NCBI GenBank assembly: GCA_965278995.1
Contig: OZ257136.1
Coordinates: 4,402,001-4,466,000 of the forward strand
Length of the DNA stretch: 64,000 nt
From: JADJYF01 sp965278995
GTDB taxonomy: Bacteria > Pseudomonadota > Gammaproteobacteria > Ga0077536
Direction of reading: 5' to 3'
Shown here piece after piece: positions 43,297-52,219 of the stretch. The position numbers and the translations under genes were made by a program. The notes beneath the pieces were generated by a model. That model did no database searches and was not told where the DNA came from. It saw only the letters and a list, made by a program, of their open reading frames with translations. Numbering within the stretch: position 1 is the first letter of the stretch; the number at the start of each line of letters is the position of its first letter.

Positions 43297-43360
43297 GCCT
43301 GACCAAGGGAGCTTACATCTCCGCGGTACGCGCCGCGACGTATCTCATCGGCGCTTCGGC
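43297..43360 (+). other. Decayed attC site (attC6)
   Basis: GCCTGAC at 43297 is one base from the GCCTAAC expected for the cassette that starts at GTTAGGC (41783). The following bases align with attC5 after a short deletion: CAAGGGAGC... against CAATCGAGC..., then CTCCGCG, CGCGCC and CTCATCGGCGC identical in place. The right core is damaged: TTCGGC where GTTAGGC is expected. It marks the end of cassette 6 (41784 to about 43355). Confidence 0.7.
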
Positions 43361-43410
43361 GCCTCCAGTCTTCTACACCACCGACGCACTCATGTAAGGA
43401 GCCAACCGAG

Positions 43411-43809
43411 ATGACGCACTCTGGGCGATGTTTATGCGGAGCAATCCACTATCAGGTAACGGGAGCGCCCAATTACGTGGCGTTATGCCATTGCACGGAT
43501 TGTCAGCGAAGTGCTGGTGCGCCGATGGTGACATGGGCTGCTTTTTCCGAGTCATCGTTGGTCGTCATCAAAGGAGTACCGAAAACCATCAACTCTTCGG
43601 GAACGGCCATGCGGAGCTTTTGCGCAAACTGCGGGAGCGGGTTGTTCTATCGAAATGAGGCGATGCTCCCAGGGATTGTCGACATTCAGTCGTCGACGCT
43701 CGATAACCCCAGCGCTTTCCCGCCGACAATGCAGATCCAAACTGCAGAACGGCTCGGCTGGATCAGCCATATGAATGACCTTGCTGCATTCGAGAGATTT
43801 CCCGGGTAA
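43411..43809 (+). CDS. GFA family protein (Mss4-like zinc fold)
   Basis: 132 residues, ATG 43411 after AAGGAG. Cys pairs GRCLCGAI, LCHCTDCQRS and FCANCGSG give the zinc ligands of the glutathione-dependent formaldehyde-activating-like fold. Most members have no proven activity. First gene right of the cassette array. Confidence 0.9.
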   Translation: MTHSGRCLCGAIHYQVTGAPNYVALCHCTDCQRSAGAPMVTWAAFSESSLVVIKGVPKTINSSGTAMRSFCANCGSGLFYRNEAMLPGIVDIQSSTLDNPSAFPPTMQIQTAERLGWISHMNDLAAFERFPG

Positions 43810-43971
43810 TTCCTGTTCGAACCGGAGTAATTTGGCTGAAACACCGCCCAAGCTGCCGGTGTAGCGTCGGGACGGTAGTTTCCTTCTCACGCAAAAGGCG
43901 CGACCATGCGTGTTCCCTGCCGGCGTTCGCGTCCGGCGAAGACACAACAAGACTGTAGGAGAGGTCCAACC

Positions 43972-44772
43972 ATGCCCCATATCACTCGCAATGGCGTCAA
44001 CGTTTATTACGAAAGCATCGGCGCCGGCTCACCCGCCATCGTTTTTCTACATCCGTGGACGACCAACCATTACATCTGGGCGTTTCAGGTCAATGCGTTT
44101 GCCGGCAAGCATCGTTGCATCATCATGGACCACCGCGGCCATGGTCAGTCGGACAAGCCGGCCGGTGGTTACGCCATCAGCGAGATGGCGGCGGATGTCG
44201 TTGCCGCGCTCGACCATGCCGGTATCGACAAGGCCATCCTGGTGGGCAACTCCATCGGCGGCATGGTTGCGATGCAGACCTCACTCGATGCTCCGCAACG
44301 CGTGATTGCCAATCTCATCTTGAGCAGCGGCACCAACATCGGTGCGGATACGCCGCCCGAAGTCGGCGAAGCGATGCAGAAAGACTGGCGCGCGGTTTTC
44401 AGCGGTCTGCTGGCTTCGGCTGTCTCGGCGAAATCAAAAGTCGAGCGGCCGGAAATATTGGCCTTCATGGAAGGCTGTTTCCGCAATGAAACAAACTTCA
44501 CCGAGGGCGTGTTCTGGTCCAGCGCGGCTGATCCGAACGGCGTGTTCAACTGGAATATTTCCGATCGCTTGAAGAACATCAAGGCGCCGACCCTGGTCAT
44601 TGCCGGTGAAGAAGATGGCGCTACAACCGTCGCGCACAACCGGTTCCTGGCCGACAACATTCCCGGTGCACAGCTCAAGGTCTACAAGGATGTCGGGCAT
44701 TTCTGCCAGCTCGAAAAGCCGACAGCATTCAACACCGATCTGAGCGAGTTCATCGCCCGCGTCGCGGCCTGA
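43972..44772 (+). CDS. Alpha/beta hydrolase
   Basis: 266 residues from ATG 43972 with GTAGGAGAGG upstream. FLHPWTTNHYIW oxyanion region, MDHRGHGQSDKP, nucleophile elbow LVGNSIGGMVAMQTS near residue 100 (Ser), Asp in VIAGEEDGATT and His in DVGHFCQLEKP near the end. Resembles 3-oxoadipate enol-lactonase and haloperoxidase-type hydrolases; substrate not determinable. Confidence 0.88.
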   Translation: MPHITRNGVNVYYESIGAGSPAIVFLHPWTTNHYIWAFQVNAFAGKHRCIIMDHRGHGQSDKPAGGYAISEMAADVVAALDHAGIDKAILVGNSIGGMVAMQTSLDAPQRVIANLILSSGTNIGADTPPEVGEAMQKDWRAVFSGLLASAVSAKSKVERPEILAFMEGCFRNETNFTEGVFWSSAADPNGVFNWNISDRLKNIKAPTLVIAGEEDGATTVAHNRFLADNIPGAQLKVYKDVGHFCQLEKPTAFNTDLSEFIARVAA

Positions 44773-44797
44773 TTTGCCCCGCTACTGCCGATGACGC

Positions 44798-46063
44798 TTA
44801 GCGCGCCATCGGCAGGTAGCTGGTCGGAACCGTCACGACGGCGTTGTACCAGGCCTCCATCGCGGCCTGGTCCATCGTCGACCAGTCTGGAATTTCGGTG
44901 ACGAACGCCTGCCCAAGCTGATTGCCGTATCGCACCAGCTGATTGTTGGCTGCGGTGCGCTCTGTATCCCAAGCTGTCAGCGCGTCGTCCAGCGTGCACG
45001 TGCCATTCAACGTAGGCGCCAATGCCTCGCCGAGTGCTATTGCATCGCTCATGCCTTTCAGCGCGCCGGCCCCGCTGTGCGGGCGAGCGAATGCACCCGC
45101 GTCGCCGGCCAGGCAAATTCGTCCACGACGATATGCCGGCACTTCGCAGTCATAGATGGCGTAAGCGAACGTATCCTGGCTGCGCTCGAGTATCCCACTG
45201 TAGTAGTCCGGTAACTGCTGGCGCAGACGCTCTTTCAACGCGTGCTCAGTGGCGAGCGGCATCATGCCGGGTGGCAGTGAGCCCTGATGGATCTGACCGG
45301 CTGTGTCGGTCATGAACGCGGTCAGTTCTGCAGTAGGGACAGCGACATAGACACCCCAATTGACGAGGCGCTGACCTGGCGCGACGGAGTCATCTGCGCC
45401 TGGCACGAAGTAGAAAATGCCGTGACCATCGGGATAGCCAACGCAGCGGATGCCAACTTCGAGCGGCGGTGATTCGCTCAGCGCCGACTCGGGAATACTG
45501 CCGCGCCACAGCACATAACCGGCATAGTGAAGTGCAATCTGCGGAAACAGATATTGCCGCGCGAGCGACGTATAGCCGTCGGCGCAAACGACGAGATCGA
45601 ACGTCTGCGTATCGCCGCTGGCGAACGTCAGCGCAACCCGCGAATCTGGCTGTGATGCCATCGCCACCACCTGATGGCGGGTGCGATAAGTACCTTCCGG
45701 CACGCGCGCGCGGAGGTTACGGTACAGTGAGCCCCAGTTGAGTGCCGCAAGTTTGGCCGGTTGCGACCAGGCCAGCCGACCATAGCGCGGCTCGTCGGGT
45801 GTGCGGCAGATGCGCAGGAAAGCCGGTGCCGGGAACCACGCGAGGTCAGCATCGACGAGCCCGCGCTCAATGAAAGTCTCGATGACCCAGGCCGGTACGC
45901 CGATACCGGCACCGCGATCTTTCAATTCTTCGCCCGAGCGTTCGAACAAGGTCACCGCGCAACCCAGGCGCGACAGCTCGACCGCCGCCGTGCAGCCCGC
46001 GATCGAACCGCCGACGATGGCGACGTCAAATTGCGTGTGCGCACTGGCAGGCGAAGCCGGCAT
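44798..46063 (-). CDS. FAD-dependent aromatic monooxygenase-like protein
   Basis: 421 residues. VAIVGGSIAGCTAAVELSRLG near residue 14 (FAD Rossmann), DLVVCADGYTSLARQYLFP (DG motif) near 155, ICLAGDAGAFARPHSGAGALKG (GD motif) near 315. Resembles 2,6-dihydroxypyridine 3-monooxygenase and salicylate hydroxylase-like enzymes that hydroxylate aromatic rings with NAD(P)H. Substrate unknown. Confidence 0.88.
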   Translation of the reverse strand: MPASPASAHTQFDVAIVGGSIAGCTAAVELSRLGCAVTLFERSGEELKDRGAGIGVPAWVIETFIERGLVDADLAWFPAPAFLRICRTPDEPRYGRLAWSQPAKLAALNWGSLYRNLRARVPEGTYRTRHQVVAMASQPDSRVALTFASGDTQTFDLVVCADGYTSLARQYLFPQIALHYAGYVLWRGSIPESALSESPPLEVGIRCVGYPDGHGIFYFVPGADDSVAPGQRLVNWGVYVAVPTAELTAFMTDTAGQIHQGSLPPGMMPLATEHALKERLRQQLPDYYSGILERSQDTFAYAIYDCEVPAYRRGRICLAGDAGAFARPHSGAGALKGMSDAIALGEALAPTLNGTCTLDDALTAWDTERTAANNQLVRYGNQLGQAFVTEIPDWSTMDQAAMEAWYNAVVTVPTSYLPMAR

Positions 46064-46097
46064 AGTCTTCAGAATCCATCCGTGGTCGGCGGTGCGC

Positions 46098-46586
46098 TCA
46101 GATCGGCCCTGTCGGTTCTATCACGACTACCGGGATCTCGCGGCTCGTTTTACCCTGATACAGGGTGTATTGCGCGTAGACATCGACCATCATCTGCCAC
46201 AGCCGCTCGCGCTCGGCGCCCCCGACAATCCGCGCTGTTGCACGGTAACGTTGTGGTCCGACCATGATCTCGACGGTCGAATTGGCCAGGATATTCCAGT
46301 ACCAGGCCGGCTGCGTTTCGGCGCCGCCTTTCGAGCCGATCACGACAAAAGCGTTGCCATCGCGGCCGTAGAACAGCGGCATCGTTCGTTGTGTGCCGCT
46401 GCGTCTACCGGTCGTCGTCAGCAGTAGACTCGGTGTCGCAGCGCGGCCACCAGCGACAGTCGCATCGAAGTCATGACCTTCGAGGCCACCGCTCTCCAGA
46501 TACTGGCGCAGATGCGCTTGGATCCATTCCGGCACCGTGCCGGAAGCGAGTTCCTTCACGGTCGCGTCGACGTCAATCTTGTCCAT
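46098..46586 (-). CDS. Deazaflavin (F420)-dependent nitroreductase-family protein
   Basis: 162 residues from ATG 46586. LLLTTTGRRSGTQRTMPLFY and IGSKGGAETQPAWYWNIL are the family segments, and GKTSREIPVVVIEP closes it. Clearly similar to the protein at 30237. It lies 34 bp from the FAD monooxygenase start and 53 bp after the enoyl-CoA hydratase-like gene on the same strand. Cofactor F420 or flavin not determined. Confidence 0.85.
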   Translation of the reverse strand: MDKIDVDATVKELASGTVPEWIQAHLRQYLESGGLEGHDFDATVAGGRAATPSLLLTTTGRRSGTQRTMPLFYGRDGNAFVVIGSKGGAETQPAWYWNILANSTVEIMVGPQRYRATARIVGGAERERLWQMMVDVYAQYTLYQGKTSREIPVVVIEPTGPI

Positions 46587-46639
46587 GTGCGCATTCCCCG
46601 GTTGCGTGCGGTCATTCGTCGGCAGGTATCCCTTGACGA

Positions 46640-47401
46640 TTAGCGCCCCTGCCAGCGCGGCGGCCGCTTCTCGGCAAATGCCTGGGCACCTTCGCGGGCG
46701 TCTGCGGTGGCGCGTAACTCGGCGAAGAGTTCTGCTTCGAGCGCGATGCCGTCGGCCAGCGGAAGATCCAGACCCTGCAGCGCGGCTGCGCGGATGTTCT
46801 CCACCGCTCGCGGTGCACCGCGACAGATGGCCGCGGCAATCGTCTCGCATTTCTCGAGCAGCTGAGCCGCTGGCACCAGATGATCGATCAGACCCAGGCG
46901 TAGCGCTTCGGGGGCATCGATACGTGCGCCGGTGTAGAGCATTTCGAGCGCGCGCCCGAGCGGGATCAGGCGTGGCAGCCGCTGCGTTCCACCACCGCCT
47001 GGCAGTACGCCGAGCAATACTTCGCCGAGTCCGAACTGGGCGTGCTCGGCGGCAACGCGAATATCGCAGGCCAGTGCCTGTTCCAGGCCGCCGCCATTAC
47101 AGTGCCCGTTGATCGCTGCGATGATCGGTTTCGTCATCGCGTTCAAGACCGGGAACAGACCGTTACCGGGCAGAATATCCGCGCGACCGAAAGATTCGGC
47201 ACGTATGTCGCTGCCGGCGCAGAAAGCCCGTTCCCCTGTACCGGTCAGAATGGCGACACGCAGATCGGCGTCGCTCTGGAACTGCGTCCAGGCCGTGGCC
47301 AGCGCAGCATAGGTTTCGCCGTCGCAGGCATTCAGCCGTTCCGGCCGATTGATGGTGACGTAGGCCACCTGGCCACGCTTCTCGAACAGGACTTTCTGCA
47401 T
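46640..47401 (-). CDS. Enoyl-CoA hydratase/isomerase family protein
   Basis: 253 residues from ATG 47401, preceded by a GGGGGAA run. ERAFCAGSDIRAES and AAINGHCNGGGLEQALACDI form the oxyanion hole; GLGEVLLGVLPGGGGTQRLPR supplies both catalytic-Glu positions (Glu in GLGEV), as in true hydratases. It begins the minus-strand run that includes the deazaflavin-type protein and the FAD monooxygenase. Confidence 0.9.
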   Translation of the reverse strand: MQKVLFEKRGQVAYVTINRPERLNACDGETYAALATAWTQFQSDADLRVAILTGTGERAFCAGSDIRAESFGRADILPGNGLFPVLNAMTKPIIAAINGHCNGGGLEQALACDIRVAAEHAQFGLGEVLLGVLPGGGGTQRLPRLIPLGRALEMLYTGARIDAPEALRLGLIDHLVPAAQLLEKCETIAAAICRGAPRAVENIRAAALQGLDLPLADGIALEAELFAELRATADAREGAQAFAEKRPPRWQGR

Positions 47402-47483
47402 TGCTGTTTCCCCCTGGCCACGGCACCGCCGGAAGTGGCGGCGCAATAGCTAAAGGTAGCGCAATTTGCCCCGGCGGGCTGGA

Positions 47484-48545
47484 TCAGGCGACCCGTTGTT
47501 TCGCCTGGTTTGCGTATTGTTCCGCCATCGCGGTCAACGGCAGCGGCTTCAATCGCGAACCCCGGCCGGCGCAGCCGAAAGCTTCGAAACGTTCGCGACA
47601 CAGATCTTTCGCTGCGAGCATCGCGGCTTTGAGGAACTTGCGCGGATCGAACTCGCTCGGGTCTTCGGCCATGGCCCGCCGCATGGCGCCGGTCATGGCG
47701 AGGCGTATGTCGGTATCGATGTTGATCTTGCGCACGCCATGACGAATTCCCAACTGAATTTCCGCTACCGGTACGCCATATGTTTCGGCAATGTCACCGC
47801 CATGCGCGCGGATGATCTCCAACCATTCCTGCGGCACCGACGAGGAGCCGTGCATGACCAGGTGCGTATTGGGCAGACGGCGATGAATCTCTTCGATGCG
47901 CTTCATGGCCAGGACTTCGGCGGTCGGCTGGCGTTTGAATTTGTAAGCGCCATGCGAAGTACCGATGGCAATCGCCAGTGCATCGACGCCGGTGCGGGCA
48001 ACGAAATCGACTGCCTGATCGGGGTCGGTCAACAGCTGGTCATGGCTCAACTGGCCGCTGGCGCCGGAGCCGTCTTCCTCGCCCGCAAGACCCGATTCCA
48101 GCGAGCCCAGACAGCCGAGTTCACCTTCGACCGAGACGCCGAGCGCATGCGCCAGATCAACGACCTTGGCAGTAACCGCGACGTTATAGTCGTAGCTGGT
48201 CGGCGTTTTCATGTCTTCGGCGAGTGAGCCATCCATCATCACGCTGGTGAAACCGGCGCGGATTGAGGTCTCGCATACGGCCGGGCTCGCGCCGTGATCC
48301 TGATGCACGACCAGCGGAACCTGCGGCCAGGTTTCGACTGCGCCTTCGATAAGTTTGCGCAGGAATACTTCGCCCGCATATTTTCGTGCGCCGGCCGAAG
48401 CCTGCAGAATGACCGGGCTGTCGGTCGCTTCCGCAGCCAGCATGATGGCCTGGATCTGTTCGAGATTATTGACGTTGAACGCCGGCACGCCATAGCCATG
48501 TTCAGCCGCGTGGTCGAGCAGTTGTCTGAGTGATACCAGGGCCAT
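47484..48545 (-). CDS. fba: Class II fructose-1,6-bisphosphate aldolase (Calvin cycle)
   Basis: 353 residues. [10 protein letters not shown] with zinc-binding His near residue 83, [35 protein letters not shown] and [17 protein letters not shown] are the class IIA aldolase signature. It condenses DHAP with glyceraldehyde-3-phosphate or erythrose-4-phosphate in RuBP regeneration. Last gene of the cbb operon, separated from prk by 179 bp containing four hairpins. Confidence 0.94.
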   Translation of the reverse strand: MALVSLRQLLDHAAEHGYGVPAFNVNNLEQIQAIMLAAEATDSPVILQASAGARKYAGEVFLRKLIEGAVETWPQVPLVVHQDHGASPAVCETSIRAGFTSVMMDGSLAEDMKTPTSYDYNVAVTAKVVDLAHALGVSVEGELGCLGSLESGLAGEEDGSGASGQLSHDQLLTDPDQAVDFVARTGVDALAIAIGTSHGAYKFKRQPTAEVLAMKRIEEIHRRLPNTHLVMHGSSSVPQEWLEIIRAHGGDIAETYGVPVAEIQLGIRHGVRKINIDTDIRLAMTGAMRRAMAEDPSEFDPRKFLKAAMLAAKDLCRERFEAFGCAGRGSRLKPLPLTAMAEQYANQAKQRVA

Positions 48546-48577
48546 GAGTAACTCCTTTTAAGCTGGAAATTTGGGAA

Positions 48578-48611
48578 ACTCTGAATAAGTCCATCCTGGA
48601 CTTCTCAGAGT
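48578..48611 (-). repeat. Hairpin 1 upstream of fba (two-tier stem)
   Basis: ACTCTGA and TCAGAGT pair outside AAGTCCA-TCC-TGGACTT: a 7-bp outer stem, small internal loop and 7-bp inner stem. It is the hairpin nearest the fba start. Confidence 0.7.
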
Positions 48612-48613
48612 AC

Positions 48614-48643
48614 GGAAAAGGGAAAATGTCATTTTCCTTTTCC
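48614..48643 (-). repeat. Hairpin 2 between prk and fba
   Basis: GGAAAAGGGAAAATG pairs with CATTTTCCTTTTCC with one unpaired G, a long A/T-rich stem with a one-base loop. Confidence 0.6.
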
Positions 48644-48676
48644 TTCATTTTCAATTGCCTACGTCCATCGAAAATG

Positions 48677-48696
48677 GCGGCACGTCCGTGTGCCGC
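48677..48696 (-). terminator. Hairpin 3 between prk and fba, GC-rich, possible partial terminator
   Basis: GCGGCAC-GTCCGT-GTGCCGC, a perfect 7-bp stem. In the transcript it is followed by CAUUUUC, a short U run, so it could end some transcripts before fba. Confidence 0.5.
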
Positions 48697-48699
48697 AGT

Positions 48700-48722
48700 A
48701 AGTTCTGCTTTCTGCAGAACTT
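48700..48722 (-). repeat. Hairpin 4 directly after the prk stop
   Basis: AAGTTCTGC-TTTCT-GCAGAACTT, a perfect 9-bp stem beginning 2 bp after the prk stop codon (transcript sense). Likely to protect the prk 3' end or direct processing. Confidence 0.65.
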
Positions 48723-48724
48723 CC

Positions 48725-49621
48725 TTAGCGTGCCGGCTTTGCCACGCGCTGGCCTTTGCGTTTCCGCTCGACCAGCCGCCACACCATCGGCGTAAAGATG
48801 AGCTGCATGGCGAGATCCATTTTCCCGCCCGGGCAGACTATCGTGTTGGCACGCGACATGAACGAGTTGTCGATCATCGATAACAGATAAGGGAAATCGA
48901 TGCCGCGCGGATCGGCGAAGCGCACGACCAGCATCGATTCGTCAGGCGCCGGAATGTGGCGAGCGACGAAAGGATTCGACGTATCGACCAATGGCACACG
49001 CTGGAAATTAACATGTGTGCGCGCGAACTGCGGCACGATGTAATGCACGTAGTCCGGCATGCGACGCAAGATGGTGTCGGTCACTGCTTCTGTCGAATAA
49101 CCGCGCGCGACGCGATCGCGATGCAGTTTCTGGATCCACTCCAGGTTGATGACTGGAACCACCCCGATCAGCAGGTCAACATGGCGCGAGACGTCGATTT
49201 CTTCGGTCTTGATGGCGCCATGCAGCCCTTCGTAGAACAACAGATCGGTATCCGATGGCAGATCCGACCAGTCGGTGAAGGTGCCAGGCTCCTGGCCGAA
49301 AGGTTCAGCTTCGCTCTGGTCGTGCAGATACTTGCGGCAGCGTCCGCCGCCGGTCGTTCCATACTCACTGAACAGCTTTTCGAGTTCCTCGAACAGATTC
49401 GATTCCGGGCCGAAATGGCTGAATTCGCGGTTGCCGCGTTGCCATTCCTCTTCCATGCGTCGCTTCATGTCCAGGCGGTTGTAGCGATGAAAGCTGTCGC
49501 CTTCGATGAACGCGGCATTGACGTTCTCGCGGCGGAAGATCTGCTCAAAAGTGCGCATGACCGATGTCGTACCGGCGCCTGACGGGCCAGTGATGGCGAT
49601 GATGGGATGCTCGGTCGACAT
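48725..49621 (-). CDS. prk: Phosphoribulokinase
   Basis: 298 residues, the length of proteobacterial type I enzymes. P-loop ITGPSGAGTTSVMRTF at residues 9-24, FIEGDSFHRYNR with catalytic Asp near 42, FYEGLHGAI near 130 and DLLIGVVPVINLEWIQKLHRD. It phosphorylates ribulose 5-phosphate to ribulose 1,5-bisphosphate, the RuBisCO substrate. 18 bp after fbp. Confidence 0.95.
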   Translation of the reverse strand: MSTEHPIIAITGPSGAGTTSVMRTFEQIFRRENVNAAFIEGDSFHRYNRLDMKRRMEEEWQRGNREFSHFGPESNLFEELEKLFSEYGTTGGGRCRKYLHDQSEAEPFGQEPGTFTDWSDLPSDTDLLFYEGLHGAIKTEEIDVSRHVDLLIGVVPVINLEWIQKLHRDRVARGYSTEAVTDTILRRMPDYVHYIVPQFARTHVNFQRVPLVDTSNPFVARHIPAPDESMLVVRFADPRGIDFPYLLSMIDNSFMSRANTIVCPGGKMDLAMQLIFTPMVWRLVERKRKGQRVAKPAR

Positions 49622-49639
49622 GTTAGCTTGCTCCTGTAC

Positions 49640-50713
49640 TCAGCCCCGCGCGCGAAACAGTCCGCGCTCGCCGAACAGCGGCGCGTCGAACTCGGTGGTG
49701 TAGTCCTGGCGATGATAATCTTCTATCGTCTCGACTTCCTCCCGTGAGCCGAACACAAATGCGACCCGCTCGTGCAGCGCCTGCGGCACGAGATCCAGAA
49801 TGCGACCATGGCCATTGCTGGCCAGTCCACCGGCCTGCTCGATGATGAAGCTGATCGGATTAGCCTCATATAAAAGACGCAGTCGCCCTGGCTTGCTCGG
49901 ATCACGCGTATCACGCGGGTACATGAATACCCCGCCGCGTACCAGAATGCGGTGCACTTCGGCAACCAGTGAGGCAATCCAGCGCATATTGAAATCCTTG
50001 CCCCGCGGTCCCGTGGTACCGGCCAGGCATTCGTCGACATAACGCTTGACGGCCGGTTCCCAAAAGCGGCTGTTCGAGGCATTGATGGCGAATTCCTGCG
50101 TCACCTCGGGGACACGCATGTCCGGGTGCGTCAGAAAAAACTCACCAAGGAGCGGTTCGAGCGTAAATCCGTGAACGCCGCGTCCGACCGTCAGCACCAG
50201 CATCGTCGACGGACCATACAATGCGTAGCCAGCACAGACCTGCTGATTGCCCGGCTGTAGAAAATCCGCGGTTCTGGCATCGACACCTGCCTGCGGCGCA
50301 CGCGTAATCGAAAAAATACTGCCGACGGCAACGTTGACGTCGATATTCGAGGAGCCGTCCAGCGGATCGAAAGCGAGCAGATACTTGCCGCGGCGGAAAT
50401 TCTCCGGCAGTGCGTAGGGATCTTCCATTTCTTCCGAGACCATACCGGCCAGATGCCCGCCCCATTCATTGGCACGGAGAAATGATTCGTTGGCCAGAAC
50501 ATCGATATTCTTCTGAACTTCGCCTTGCACATTGACGGCCTGGGCATTGCCAAGCACACCGCCACTCAGACCCCCGCTCGCAACTCGCCGCGAGATCGAT
50601 TTGCAGGCCAGCGCGACGCCGAGTACGAGCGCGTTCAGGTCGCCGCTTGCTTCTGGATGCCGGCGCCTCTCGGTGATCAGGAATTCAGTCAGCGTGATTC
50701 GATTGGTCAACAT
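49640..50713 (-). CDS. fbp: Class I fructose-1,6-bisphosphatase
   Basis: 357 residues from ATG 50713. [13 protein letters not shown] and [20 protein letters not shown] carry the metal-binding acidic residues; [13 protein letters not shown] and [17 protein letters not shown] complete the family pattern. It removes phosphate from FBP in the Calvin cycle. Start chosen at the conserved [19 protein letters not shown] opening, with 24 open but unlikely codons ahead. Confidence 0.95.
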   Translation of the reverse strand: MLTNRITLTEFLITERRRHPEASGDLNALVLGVALACKSISRRVASGGLSGGVLGNAQAVNVQGEVQKNIDVLANESFLRANEWGGHLAGMVSEEMEDPYALPENFRRGKYLLAFDPLDGSSNIDVNVAVGSIFSITRAPQAGVDARTADFLQPGNQQVCAGYALYGPSTMLVLTVGRGVHGFTLEPLLGEFFLTHPDMRVPEVTQEFAINASNSRFWEPAVKRYVDECLAGTTGPRGKDFNMRWIASLVAEVHRILVRGGVFMYPRDTRDPSKPGRLRLLYEANPISFIIEQAGGLASNGHGRILDLVPQALHERVAFVFGSREEVETIEDYHRQDYTTEFDAPLFGERGLFRARG

Positions 50714-50747
50714 GCGGGCTGTCTCCGTGGCGTATCCATGGCGGGCA

Positions 50748-51434
50748 TCAAGCGCTCTGGTGCAGCAGGCCGGGAATATCGGCAATGCTCGTCACCAGCC
50801 AGTCCGGACCCAGTACGCGCAGTCTGTCGGCCGGGGTGTATCCGTAGCTGACGGCAGCGACACGGGTGCCGGCAGCGCGTCCGGCTGCGATATCTACCGG
50901 TGAGTCACCGACCATCAGTACGTTTCGCGGCGCGACGCCGGTAGCGGCGCAGGCCCGCATAAGCAAAGCTGGCGCCGGTTTGCGCTCACCCGGTGTATCT
51001 GCGCACAGGACGTGTTCGAGTGAAGGTGCCAATCCGCTCGCAGCAAGCAGCGGCAGCGTCAGATCCGAGACCTTGTTGGTCACGCAGCAGAGCATGACAC
51101 CGCGTTCGCGCAATGCGGCGAGTCCTTCCCGCACGCCGGCATATACGCGACTGTGTACAAACAGTGCTTCGCGGTAATAGCCGACTGCCTGGGCGGCGGT
51201 CGTGCTCAGCAGCGCTGCGGTTGGTGTGTGTTCGAGGCTCGCCGTCAGCGCGCGCTCGACCAGGGTATGAATGCCATCACCGATCATGCCGATGATGCGC
51301 TCCTCGGCAAGCATCGGCAGGTCGATGCCGGCAAGCGCGTGATTAACGGCGGTCGCGAGATCGGGGGCGCTGTCGATCAGCGTGCCATCGAGATCGAGCG
51401 CCACCAGCGCAATGGCATCTGCCGGCGCATTCAT
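50748..51434 (-). CDS. gph: Phosphoglycolate phosphatase
   Basis: 228 residues. HAD motif [16 protein letters not shown] near residue 13, the Gph-type cap, CCVTNK motif II, and [18 protein letters not shown] motif IV. It dephosphorylates 2-phosphoglycolate made by RuBisCO oxygenation (CbbZ role). Overlaps cbbY by 4 bp. Confidence 0.93.
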   Translation of the reverse strand: MNAPADAIALVALDLDGTLIDSAPDLATAVNHALAGIDLPMLAEERIIGMIGDGIHTLVERALTASLEHTPTAALLSTTAAQAVGYYREALFVHSRVYAGVREGLAALRERGVMLCCVTNKVSDLTLPLLAASGLAPSLEHVLCADTPGERKPAPALLMRACAATGVAPRNVLMVGDSPVDIAAGRAAGTRVAAVSYGYTPADRLRVLGPDWLVTSIADIPGLLHQSA

Positions 51435-52219
51435 GCGTGCGATCCGGATTGCGCTTCCTGCTCACGGCCCAGCAGCAGCGATTCGAGATGACCAAGCTCC
51501 AACCAGCGGGCAGCCAGCCGCGCGCGCGCAGGCCCTGTCAAAGGATGCGCAGGGTCGCCGAGCATCGGCAGCACCAGATCGGCTTGTGCGAAATCATCGG
51601 CCGCTGACCATTGCGTTGGTGTGACGACGGTCGTCAGTCCAGCGCTCTTCGCAGCTTGCAGCCCGTGCGTGGAATCCTCGAACGCGATGCATTCGCCGGC
51701 GCGGCAACCGAGGCGGTCCAGCGTCACCAGGTAGATATCCGGTGCCGGTTTTTTGCTGGCTACGATGTCGCCGGCCGCGATCGCGGTGAACCAGCTCGCC
51801 GCACCGGCGCCGAGAGTACCGCGTAACAGCGCGTGCACGTTCTCAGGTGTAGTGGTGGTCGCAATCGCCAGCAGCAGACCGGCGTTGCGGGCAGCGCGCA
51901 TCAATCGTGCAACGCCTGGGCGAAGCGCGACTTTGCCGCTGGCGACGCTCTGTGTATAGAGCGACGTCTTGGTCTGGTGAAGCGTCGTAATCTGGTTTTG
52001 CAACCGTGCGGCCTCGTCTACCGGCAACATCAGCGTTTCGATGAAATGGCCAATCCGTTCCTTGCCTCCGGCCACCTTGAGCAGATCCCGATACAGCGGT
52101 GCTGACCATGTCCACGAAAGATGATGTGCCTGGAACGCGGCGTTGAACGCTACACGATGCGCGTCTTCGGTGTCCGCGAGTGTACCGTCGACATCGAAGA
52201 TGAGCGCACGTAGCGTCAT
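51431..52219 (-). CDS. cbbY: CbbY-type HAD phosphatase
   Basis: 262 residues. [23 protein letters not shown] (HAD motif I), a cap helix region, [14 protein letters not shown] (motif II) and [18 protein letters not shown] (motif IV). CbbY hydrolyses xylulose-1,5-bisphosphate, an inhibitory by-product of RuBisCO. Its ATG overlaps the cbbX stop (52216-52219). Confidence 0.9.
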   Translation of the reverse strand: MTLRALIFDVDGTLADTEDAHRVAFNAAFQAHHLSWTWSAPLYRDLLKVAGGKERIGHFIETLMLPVDEAARLQNQITTLHQTKTSLYTQSVASGKVALRPGVARLMRAARNAGLLLAIATTTTPENVHALLRGTLGAGAASWFTAIAAGDIVASKKPAPDIYLVTLDRLGCRAGECIAFEDSTHGLQAAKSAGLTTVVTPTQWSAADDFAQADLVLPMLGDPAHPLTGPARARLAARWLELGHLESLLLGREQEAQSGSHA

